This document shows positions 28,426-36,500 of a DNA stretch of 64,000 nt, piece by piece. Location: the NCBI RefSeq assembly GCF_014651075.1, contig NZ_BMWE01000028.1, positions 1 through 64,000 of the forward strand. Reading direction: 5' to 3'. The first letter of the stretch is position 1; each line of letters begins with the position of its first letter. The notes beneath the pieces are model-generated. The model ran no database searches, was not told the DNA's origin, and saw only the letters and a program-made list of their open reading frames with translations. The position numbers and the translations under genes were made by a program. The DNA comes from Streptomyces djakartensis. Its GTDB lineage: Bacteria; Actinomycetota; Actinomycetes; Streptomycetales; Streptomycetaceae.

Positions 28426-28978
28426 TGTGCCTCCCGTTCGCCCCGTTGGCCGGGCTCGTTCCTGACAGATCGTTCGAGTCGTCCATCGGGTCCACAGGCC
28501 TGAGGATCGTGGTGTCCGTGTCCGTGGTCCCGGGGGTCCCGCCCTCACCCGTGGCGGCCCCCTTCGCGGGCTGCGGCTCGGCTGTGGCGCCTGGTGCCCA
28601 CGAACAGGCCAGCGCCCCGCCGGTCACCGCCAGCAGGAAGCCGACGACGAAGCCGCCGAAGTTGGACACAGGGAGGGACACCAGACCCAGCAGAATCGCC
28701 GCAACGCCCGCGAAAACCCGGATGTGCTGCTGGAACCAGAGGCTCACGCCCAGGACGACGAGCAGCACACCGATGATCAGGGAACCGGCGCCTGCGGTGG
28801 TGGCCATCGCCAGCGTCAGGTGGCCGATCTGCAACTGTGCGTACGGGAAGTACATGATCGGCAAGCCACCGAGCATGACGTACAGGCCGGCCCAGAACGG
28901 GCGGTTGCCCCGCCAGGCGCGGAACTGCAGCCTCCGGCGGCTGAACTGGCCGGGCGCGGCAGGAGTCTCGGCGCTCAT
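28415..28978 (-). CDS. DUF6114 membrane protein
   Basis: 187-aa protein with four hydrophobic segments (FWAGLYVMLGGLPIMYF, MATTAGAGSLIIGVLLVVLG, FAGVAAILLGLVSLPV, FVVGFLLAVTGGALACSW) and an acidic, Pro-rich cytoplasmic-looking tail. ATG 28978 has GGGAG 9 nt upstream. It sits between the DUF6230 gene and the Ser-rich protein in one operon, a grouping I recall as common in Streptomyces. No biochemical role is established. Confidence 0.82.
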   Translation of the reverse strand: MSAETPAAPGQFSRRRLQFRAWRGNRPFWAGLYVMLGGLPIMYFPYAQLQIGHLTLAMATTAGAGSLIIGVLLVVLGVSLWFQQHIRVFAGVAAILLGLVSLPVSNFGGFVVGFLLAVTGGALACSWAPGATAEPQPAKGAATGEGGTPGTTDTDTTILRPVDPMDDSNDLSGTSPANGANGRHSAG

Positions 28979-29113
28979 GGAAAACAGCTCCCTGGTGCGG
29001 CGTTGCTCTGGTGAGGGTGGTACTGCGGTGGGGATGTGGGGGGCGTGAAGACGCCGGTGGGTTACGGACGGGCGGGAGGCGCCATGGGCTCCCACCCGCC
29101 CGTCACCGAGTGG

Positions 29114-29776
29114 CTAGTAGCACTCGTGCTTACCCTGCTGCAGCTTCATCGACAGACCGGGAAGCGTGAAGGTTCCGGCGGTGGTCGCCCACGCCGTCTG
29201 CTCCACGTCGTACAGGTCAGCCGCAGTGGCCTGCTGGGCGAAGCCGTTGGGGTTGGCCTGCCCCTTGCCTTCCTTCATGCCGGGGCCCTTGCCGCCCTTG
29301 TCGGCACCCGTGTCGCCGGCGGCCACACCGATGTCGATGCCGTGGAACACGGCCTTCGACGAGTCGAGGTTCTCGACATCGATGTACAGGTTCTTGGCGG
29401 AGACCTGCTTGTCCTTGTCGCCGCTGCTACCCGCCTTCAGCGTCAGGCTGACTGACCCGAGGACCGGGATGTTCGGGGTGACGACCGACTGGCACAGGCT
29501 CTTGATCGTCGCGCTCTTGAACGACGAAACCGCTACGGGGTGAAGCGTCTTCTCGCCGGACATCGTGTAGCCGGAGTCGATCGCCCCGTACTGCGCGAAG
29601 CCCTTGCCGTGCAGCTCCTCGGCCGTGACCTTGAACGACTGCCCTGACACACTGAACGACGCCGCGAGGGCACCCTGCGCCAGCCCCACACCTATCGCAG
29701 CCGTTGCGGCGACGGTGGGCACCATCACCACAGCGAACCGCTTCCATCTGGTCCCGCCACGCACCTGGGACTCCAT
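29114..29776 (-). CDS. DUF6230 secreted/anchored protein
   Basis: 220-aa protein. The N-terminus has basic residues then a hydrophobic stretch (FAVVMVPTVAATAAIGVGL ending in ALAASF) consistent with a signal peptide. The rest is beta-rich, with Cys residues (IKSLCQSVV and the C-terminal HECY) that could pair outside the cell, and a Gly/Lys-rich loop. ATG 29776 has AAGGAGGAAAT directly upstream, a very strong ribosome site, so abundant expression is likely. It heads the three-gene operon. Function unknown. Confidence 0.82.
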   Translation of the reverse strand: MESQVRGGTRWKRFAVVMVPTVAATAAIGVGLAQGALAASFSVSGQSFKVTAEELHGKGFAQYGAIDSGYTMSGEKTLHPVAVSSFKSATIKSLCQSVVTPNIPVLGSVSLTLKAGSSGDKDKQVSAKNLYIDVENLDSSKAVFHGIDIGVAAGDTGADKGGKGPGMKEGKGQANPNGFAQQATAADLYDVEQTAWATTAGTFTLPGLSMKLQQGKHECY

Positions 29777-30151
29777 ATTTCCTCCTTCTCGGACGTACAT
29801 CGCCTGTCCTGACTGGCCCCGAGTCGCGGCTCAGCCGGGCAGGGATGGGAGAAGTGCTACGTCCTCGGAAAGGAGAGCGCCCGCACTCGGCGGCGCAACT
29901 CGCGCCCGAATCACCGGCGATCACCCCCGAGCGACAACCACTGGTCGCGCCTGACACGCATCACGCACAACCCTGCTGGACAGGCTTCGCCGGACGGGCG
30001 AAGACCCCCCTGTCCAAGAGCCGGCGCCACTGCCGCCGGCTCTGCTCGGTGGGGACCCAGGACGTCCCGCGACCCAACCGGCTGCCGGGGTACGGGAATG
30101 GACCGAGCGTGGCCGATCGTGGTCCATTCTGGCCGCAGGCACAAGGGGGAT

Positions 30152-30169
30152 CGTTACTGGCTAGTAACG
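30152..30169. promoter_or_regulatory. Palindrome CGTTACT-N4-AGTAACG
   Basis: Perfect 7-bp arms, 375 bp upstream of the DUF6230 start. It shares the TTACT/AGTAA half-site with the dyad at 30284-30296 and with the icmA operator. Confidence 0.5.
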
Positions 30170-30283
30170 GCCGGATAACCGAAGAACGACCCGTTGGTCT
30201 CGGACGGCGACACAGGGTGTTACCCGCCGGTGTCACAAAGCTGTTGATCACTGGACAGAATCCGACAGATCAACGCCCGCGCC

Positions 30284-30296
30284 TTACTCGCAGTAA
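30284..30296. promoter_or_regulatory. Dyad TTACT-CGC-AGTAA
   Basis: Perfect 5-bp arms around CGC. Second TTACT/AGTAA site in the same intergenic region. Confidence 0.4.
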
Positions 30297-30298
30297 CA

Positions 30299-30336
30299 GC
30301 GGCCGCGATTACCAAGATTTGGTAAAGCGCGGCCGC
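30299..30336. promoter_or_regulatory. Nested palindrome with TTACCAA-GAT-TTGGTAA core
   Basis: A 17-bp perfect dyad (30309-30325) is framed by GCGGCCGCG and CGCGGCCGC, giving a 38-bp imperfect palindrome just beyond the stop of the thioredoxin-TPR gene. It could serve as terminator for that gene's opposite side or as an operator. Confidence 0.45.
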
Positions 30337-30398
30337 GGTGACGGCCTGTTGGCCAATTTTTCACGCGGGCAGCACATGCCCGCGTGTTTAACGACTGG

Positions 30399-31376
30399 TC
30401 AGAACAGGGCTCGCGCGAGGGCCCTGCGGGCCGCGATCACCCGCGGATCCTCGGGGCCGACCACCTCGAACAGCTCCAGCAGCCGCTTGCGAACGGTGTC
30501 CCGGTCGTCACCGACCGTGCGCTGCACGGTCTCGATCAGCCGGCCGAAGGCGTCCTCCACGTGGCCGCCCACCAGGTCCAGGTCGGCGGCCGCGATCTGC
30601 GCCTGCACATCGGCGGGCTTGTCGGCCGCGTCCCGGCGCACCTGCTGCGGGTCGATGCCCTGCACCCGCTGGAGCAACTCGGCCTGGGCGAGGCCCAGCT
30701 TGGCCTCCTCGTTGCCCGGGTCCTCGCTCAGCACGTTCTTGTACGCCTGGATGGCACCACCCAGGTCGCCCGAGTCCAGCGCCTGGACGGCGGACTCGAG
30801 AAGCGCGTCGTACGGCCCGGCCGGCCGCTCGGGAGCCGCCTGGGCGCCGCCGCCCGGCTCGGCGTCGGGGTCGACGGTGAGACCGGTCAGGCCGAAGCGC
30901 TGCTCGGCGACCTGCACCAGCTGGTCAAGGGTCTGCCGGATCTGCGTCTCGTCCGCGGCCCCCTGGAAGAGCGGCAGTGCCTGCCCCGCGACGACCGCGA
31001 AGACCGCGGGGATCCCCTGGATGCCGAACTGCTGCATCAGCATCTGGTTGGCGTCGACGTCGATCTTGGCGAGCAGGAAGCGGCCGTTGTACTCGACGGC
31101 CAGCCGCTCCAGGACCGGGCTCAGCTGCTTGCAGGGCTGACACCACTCGGCCCAGAAGTCGATGACGACGGGCACCTCGGCGGACCGCTGCAGGACGTCC
31201 CGCTCGAACCCCGCCTCGTCGACGTCGATGACGAGGTCGGCCGGGGAGATCGCCCCCGTCCCGCCCTCCCTGGCGGCCTGGGCCCGCGCCTGCTCCGCCT
31301 TCGCCTTGGCCTCCTGGGCCGCCTTCACCGCGGCGAGGTCGACGACTCCGCTCATGGACATGTTCCGTGGCTGCAT
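30399..31376 (-). CDS. Thioredoxin-TPR protein, CnoX/YbbN-like
   Basis: 325-aa co-chaperone-like protein. After a charged helix (KAAQEAKAKAEQARAQAAR), a thioredoxin domain spans about 48-155 with active site FWAEWCQPCKQ (Cys79, Cys82) and cis-Pro in GIQGIPAVFAV. Residues 190-320 form TPR-like helices (ESAVQALDSGDLGGAIQAYK). In this family the domain pair holds substrates and passes them to chaperonin. ATG 31376 has GGGGAGG 9 nt upstream; ATGs at 31361 and 31355 are alternatives. Confidence 0.9.
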   Translation of the reverse strand: MQPRNMSMSGVVDLAAVKAAQEAKAKAEQARAQAAREGGTGAISPADLVIDVDEAGFERDVLQRSAEVPVVIDFWAEWCQPCKQLSPVLERLAVEYNGRFLLAKIDVDANQMLMQQFGIQGIPAVFAVVAGQALPLFQGAADETQIRQTLDQLVQVAEQRFGLTGLTVDPDAEPGGGAQAAPERPAGPYDALLESAVQALDSGDLGGAIQAYKNVLSEDPGNEEAKLGLAQAELLQRVQGIDPQQVRRDAADKPADVQAQIAAADLDLVGGHVEDAFGRLIETVQRTVGDDRDTVRKRLLELFEVVGPEDPRVIAARRALARALF

Positions 31377-31598
31377 GCGTCTATCCTCCCCCGTCCTGAG
31401 CGTGCGTGTGAAAACGGCATGAAAGCCGGGCTGGTCGTCCCTGTTCGGCGCCGTGTCCCCACCCGACGCCTGGTCGGCGAAGCCCGTGTACGTCCTTCAC
31501 GAGCTTTCGCTACGAGACGTAGCGTAATGCCACACCGTCCTCCGGGAACACCGGCCCCCGGTGATCTCCCTCACGGTCCCTCGGGGGAAACGTCGGTT

Positions 31599-31604
31599 TA
31601 TGGT
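31599..31604 (+). promoter_or_regulatory. -10 element of a leaderless TetR gene
   Basis: TATGGT, 6 nt, then ATG 31611, without a usable ribosome site. Confidence 0.45.
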
Positions 31605-31610
31605 CAGGAC

Positions 31611-32258
31611 ATGCAGAGCCGCAGCCCCGCAAGCCGCACCGGGCGCCCGCGCAGCGCAGCGGCGGACGCCGCGATCCTGGCCGCCACACGTGAGGCACTG
31701 GTGGACCTGGGCTGGTCCAAGCTCACCCTGGGAGACGTCGCCACCCGCGCCGGGGTTGCCAAGACCACGCTCTACCGCCGCTGGGCGGGCAAGAACGAAC
31801 TCGTCGTCGACGCGGTGGCGGAGCTCTTCGACGAACTGGAGCTCCCGGACAGCGGCTCGCTGGCCGCGGACATCGAGGGCGTGGTCCTGCAGTTCGCGGC
31901 GATCCTGGCCCGCCCGGAGGCGAAGAGCGGGCTGATGGCGGTGGTGGCGGAGTCGACGCGAGACGAGGCGCTGCGCGCACGCATCCGCGAGTCGGTCGTG
32001 GACCGTCAGAAGCGCCTGGTCGTGGAAGGCCGGGCCAGAGCACAGGCCCGTGGCGAGCTGCCGCCGGAGCCGGACCCGTCGCACCCGGCCCGCACAGTCG
32101 ATCTGATCTTCGACGTGATCGCGGGCGCGGTGGTGCACCGGGCTCTGGTGAGCGCCGAGCCTGTCGACACCACGTGGGCACGGAGTTTCACAGCGCTCCT
32201 GATCGACGGGATGACTGCAGCCACGACGCACAGCAGGTCAGGTCAGGTCGCCCAATGA
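31611..32258 (+). CDS. TetR-family regulator
   Basis: 215-aa regulator. HTH about residues 15-60: AADAAILAATREALVDLG then LTLGDVATRAGVAKTTLYRRW. A TetR_C_11-like helical domain follows (RIRESVVDRQKRLVVEGRA, IFDVIAGAVVHRALV). Divergent from the thioredoxin-TPR gene by 234 bp. It converges with the immunity-like gene, and the two reading frames overlap at their ends by 16 bp (32243-32258). Ligand unknown. Confidence 0.87.
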   Translation: MQSRSPASRTGRPRSAAADAAILAATREALVDLGWSKLTLGDVATRAGVAKTTLYRRWAGKNELVVDAVAELFDELELPDSGSLAADIEGVVLQFAAILARPEAKSGLMAVVAESTRDEALRARIRESVVDRQKRLVVEGRARAQARGELPPEPDPSHPARTVDLIFDVIAGAVVHRALVSAEPVDTTWARSFTALLIDGMTAATTHSRSGQVAQ

Positions 32259-33532
32259 ACGAGTTGCTCGATCTCGCCGACGTGATATTTCCCGTATGCG
32301 AACCGCTCAGCGATCGCCTCGTACCGCTCGAACTGCTCCCGAGTGACCGGCACTGCCAAGACACGCAGGAACCGGAGAAACAGCCGGAATCCGAGGTCCG
32401 GATCAACACGGCGGACGACTTCTTCCAACGCGGCCATGACCTGTGCGGCTGGGAGCGGCTGCCAGTGCGGGCTCACGGCCTTGTCCACTACCGTGGGCAC
32501 CGTCTCCCGTAGCTCCCTCAGCACTGCGTCAGCCGAATCCGTACGTGCGGGCGGCACCACGATGGTGTACACGGGAGCGACCTCCCGCAGCCGCTCCGCA
32601 CACACGTCCGCCACGAGTCGCAACCAGTCGCGTCCGCCCATGCGCAGGGCCGCGTCCGAGACTGCGACCCACAGCGTGGTGATCGTGGCGTCGGACAGCG
32701 GGGAGCGCAACAGGCGCAGCGCGTCCTCCAGAAGCAGGGCCGCCGCCGAGCCCGGGGGTTGCCCGGGCTCGTCGGCATCGGCCACTCGAAGGATTGCTCT
32801 CCGGGCCGTGTCGGCACGCCAGTCCTGGTGTGCATTCCCGGCGAGTTGAGACAGGCCGAAGTCCCACGACGTTTCACGATGTGCCGTGTCGATGGGCGGC
32901 CAGTCGACGTCGAGGCCGTCACGGACCACCGCGACCGGATACCCGAGCCGCTCGCCGAGCCCGAGGAAACGGTCGTACGCCTCCTTCGGCACGCGCACAG
33001 AACACGCCTTGAGGGCCCGGAGGTAGAGCCGGAAACCGACGTCGGCGTCGGCCAGGGTGACCACCTGTTCCAGCGCAGGAACGAGGTCCGGCAGTTCACA
33101 GGCCGCGGTCAGTTCCGCGGACTGCTGGCGGATCTCCGCCACGACCTCCCCGCACAGATCTGCGTTCTGTACCGGCTTCACCGGCGGCGGGACGTACGAG
33201 CGCTTGTTCTGGCGCAGACGGTCCGTGGCCATATCCGAGAGCTTCCGCAGCCAGGTGCGGGTGTCCATGCCGTGGTCGGCCGGATCGAAAATCCGGCCGA
33301 CCGCGGCCAACCACACTGTGCGGAGAACCTCATCCGACAACGGTGCGTCGAGCAGCCGACGGGCGTCCTCTCCCAGTTCCACGGCTTCATCGCCGTCGGA
33401 GCCGTCCGCCAGCCGGGCCGCGGCCGCGAGCGCGGCGGGGAGTCCCGGGGAGCGCAGTTGCTCCGTCAGGCCGGTGAGCCCGAAATCACTGGAGTAACCC
33501 AGTTCGACGTAATCTGGACGCATCTGTGGCAT
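32243..33532 (-). CDS. Putative immunity protein with internal duplication, next to a polymorphic toxin
   Basis: 429-aa soluble, helix-rich protein with no signal peptide and no family I recognise. It consists of two homologous halves of about 200 aa. Compare APLSDEVLRTVWLAAV with SPLSDATITTLWVAVS, TRTWLRKLSDMATDRLRQ with GRDWLRLVADVCAERLRE, and LADADVGFRLYLRALKACSV with VDPDLGFRLFLRFLRVLAV. It starts 26 nt after the toxin gene, with AGAGGA 8 nt before ATG 33532, so both are in one operon, the place where cognate immunity genes lie. A role as immunity protein is inference from position; a chaperone or adaptor is the main alternative. Its end overlaps the convergent TetR gene by 16 bp. Confidence 0.7.
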   Translation of the reverse strand: MPQMRPDYVELGYSSDFGLTGLTEQLRSPGLPAALAAAARLADGSDGDEAVELGEDARRLLDAPLSDEVLRTVWLAAVGRIFDPADHGMDTRTWLRKLSDMATDRLRQNKRSYVPPPVKPVQNADLCGEVVAEIRQQSAELTAACELPDLVPALEQVVTLADADVGFRLYLRALKACSVRVPKEAYDRFLGLGERLGYPVAVVRDGLDVDWPPIDTAHRETSWDFGLSQLAGNAHQDWRADTARRAILRVADADEPGQPPGSAAALLLEDALRLLRSPLSDATITTLWVAVSDAALRMGGRDWLRLVADVCAERLREVAPVYTIVVPPARTDSADAVLRELRETVPTVVDKAVSPHWQPLPAAQVMAALEEVVRRVDPDLGFRLFLRFLRVLAVPVTREQFERYEAIAERFAYGKYHVGEIEQLVHWAT

Positions 33533-33558
33533 GGATCATGTCCTCTACGAGGCGCGTG

Positions 33559-36500
33559 CTACTTGGGGTAAGCGGTCTTGACGACGAAGCCGTACCGGTT
33601 CTGCCCATTGTGGCCCTTGACCTTCATCAAGATCACCACTACCTCGTTACCGGCATCCTCAATGGTTCTCCCATCCGGCAGGTAGCGCTTGCCCAGAGAG
33701 GAATAGGCATCCCACCGTCCTGTGATCGTCTGGTACTGCTCACCATCTCTGGCCCTCGACGCCCAATCCCGGAACTTCTGCCACTTGTTCTCGTCGAATA
33801 CCTTCTCGCCGCCCGGGAGCCGCTTGCTGAAGAAGTCGCCCACTACCCGGTCGACGGCTTGCTGGGCAATTTCCTGACTCGTCCAGACACTGTTGGGCCC
33901 GCCCTTCCGCCTGGCGAGCCGGAACGCCTCGGCCGCGTTCGGCCTCACGTGTTCCTTCAGCGTGTGAATCTCTTCCCCGTACTTCTCCACCATGCGTGGG
34001 AGGTCTTCGTCGCCGAGGTTCAGGCAGTTGTGGACGAGTACGTCTGCCGCCTCGGGGCCCTCGGTGCGCACGTAGAACGTGTGCAGGCCATTGACCGTGA
34101 GGTCGTACACCCGGCGCGCGGCAAGACCAGATCGGTCGCGTACGTCGGTCACGACGCGAAGTTTCCCATCGGGGCCGATCAACCGGTTCCCCGGACGCAG
34201 TTCGGACGCGAGGACCCAACCTCGCTCGTCGGTGCGGATCTTGTGTCCAGCGGTGGTGTCCAGACTGCTGCCGCCGGCCAGACCGATGGTCACCAGTCGT
34301 TCGGTGTCGTGCCGGAACGTGTCGGTGACGGACGCGGCCCGCAGCCGCCCGGTGACCGGGTCGGCAGCCACGACCTGGTCGCCCTCACGCACGTCCCGAA
34401 TCACCTTGCGGCTTCCGTCGGCCATCAGCACCCGGGTGTCACCTGGGAAGCTGTTGACCTTGCACGTCGTGATGACGTCCTCGTAGGCGTTTACGCCCGC
34501 CTCGAGTCGGGCCAGTGTCGCCGGGTCCACATCCAGGGCCTTCAGCGCCTTGAACGCGTCCGCTACGCCGACCCCGGTCTTCAGCGCGGCGTCGAGCGCG
34601 CGGATGCCGTCGGCAATCTTCGTGAACACTTTCCCCGGGATGAAGTTGGACGCGAACCATGCACAACTCGACTTGTCGCCGTGGTAGCAGCGGGCGACGT
34701 CACCCAGCACGATCTCGTACAGGACCGCCCCCACCGTGTCCCCGAAAAGGTTCTGCCAGCCCATTCGGGTGATCTCACCGAAGCTGAAGTGGTGGGTCCA
34801 CTTCTGCTTCTGGTCCCTGAGCGTCTCCGTCTTGAGGAAGACCGTGTCCGCCTGCGGGCAGCCGGTCTCGGTGGCAGGCACTTCAGGGTTGGCGCAGAAG
34901 TAGTAGCTGACTGTGATGTCGAGGTGCAGCTCGTACGTGACGGTGCAGCCCTGGGGGACGTACTCACACTTGTCGAGTGGCTTGGCCGGGCCGGCCTCAG
35001 TGATCTTGTCAACGATGTAGAAGACACCACCGACGCCGGTACCGGCACCGTCCTGGACGACTTGGTTGGCCTCCCTGCGCGCGGCCTCGTCGGCCGCCTG
35101 CTGCGCGGACTCTGCGTACTTCTGGGCGTCCTTCGCCGCCTCTTCTGCCCGGGTCGCCTCGGCATCGGCTCGTTGGGCCGCAGCGCGGGCGTCCTTCGCG
35201 GCCTGCTCGGCCTCCGCGGCGGCCGTACGAGCGGCTGCGGCGTCCAGGGCCGCCTGGTCGGCCGAGGCGCGGGCCTGAGTTGCGTAATTCTCGGCGCGGC
35301 CCGCTGCCTTGTCTGCGGCCTCGGCGTCAGCGGTCGCCTTACGGTTGTACTCGATGGTGCGCGCCAGCGAAGCCTGCGCGTCCGCCGCGTACTCGGCGGC
35401 CTCGGCCGCGTAGCCCAGCGCCTCTTTGGCTGACTTGCGAGCGTCCGCCGCGAACCCGGCGGCCTCCGCGGCCAGTGTGTACGCGGCCTTCGCGTCCCCC
35501 TTCGCCGCGTTCGCCAGGCTCCGCGCCTGCTCCGCGTTCTTCTGGGCGTTGGCGGCGTGTGCCTCGGCCACAGCCCGCTGCTGCTCGGCGATCGTCTTCG
35601 ACGACTGACCCGCCAGGACGGCGAGACCGGCGGCGGAGTCGGTGGTGACGTACGGCGCGCCGAGCTGGACGGCGTCGTTCGCCGGGGCGGCCACCTGCTG
35701 TGCCGCGTTGCCGGCGTCCTCCGCAGCTTGTGCGGTGGTGTGGGCGTGCCCGGCCGCGTCGGCCGCACCCGCCACCGCCCTGGCCGCCTCGGCCTTGGAC
35801 GCGTCTGCCTGCTTCTTGGCGTCGGCCGCGTGCTTCTCGGCCTCGTCGGCCAGCTCGACCGCCGAGCGGGCGGCCGACGCGGCGTCTTGCGATGCCTTGA
35901 TGGCGTCCGCTGCCGCGCTGGTCGCCGTCTTCACCGCCGCGTCGGCTCTCAGCTTGGCGGCGTGGGCTGCGTCGGCCTCCGAGCGGGCTCGCTTGGCGGC
36001 TGCCTCCGAGCGGGTGGCCGCGGCGTCCGCGTCGGCCGCCGCCTGAGTCGCCAAATTCGCCTCCGAACGGGCCGAGGCGGCGGCCCCCTCAGCGTCGTCG
36101 GCGTGCTTGTCCGCCGCGTCTGCGGCCGCCCGGGACTCCTTCGCGTCGGAGTCCGATTCGTGGGCTTCCGCATAGGCGTCCTTGGCATTGGCCTTGGCGC
36201 GGGCGGCGTTCGCCTTGTTGGCGGCGTCCCAGGCACTGTCCCGCTTGCCCTTCGCCCGGTCGCGGGCAGCCTCGGCGTCCTGCCGCTTGGCGCGGGCGGT
36301 CGACTCGGCGGCCTCGGCCTTGTTCTTGGCGTCCTTGGCCTTGGCGGCGTAGCCCTGGGCGTTCTCCTTGTGCTGGGCGGCCTCGGCCTGCTTGGCAGCG
36401 GCGGTATCCCGCTCCGCCTTTGCCCTGACCTCCTCCGCTTCCGCCGCGAGCCGCTTGGCCTTCGCGTCGGCGGCTGCGGCCTTCGCGTCGGCCTCCGCCT

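Larger units (their letters stand above)
29777..30398. other. 622-bp intergenic region with clustered TTAC dyads
   Basis: No credible gene on either strand; frames of 60-100 codons here lack protein-like composition. It holds the promoter of the DUF6230 operon and three perfect dyads listed separately. The 29811-30110 part is GC-rich with nothing recognisable. Confidence 0.6.

Noticed and set aside
29911-30144. Short minus-strand frames in the DUF6230 upstream region
   Set aside because: Composition unlike protein, overlapping alternatives in other frames, no ribosome sites.
33950-34470. Possible splicing intein in the toxin
   Set aside because: Lacks an extein on the C-terminal side typical of a housekeeping protein and an endonuclease; the layout fits a pretoxin Hint module that releases a toxin tip.
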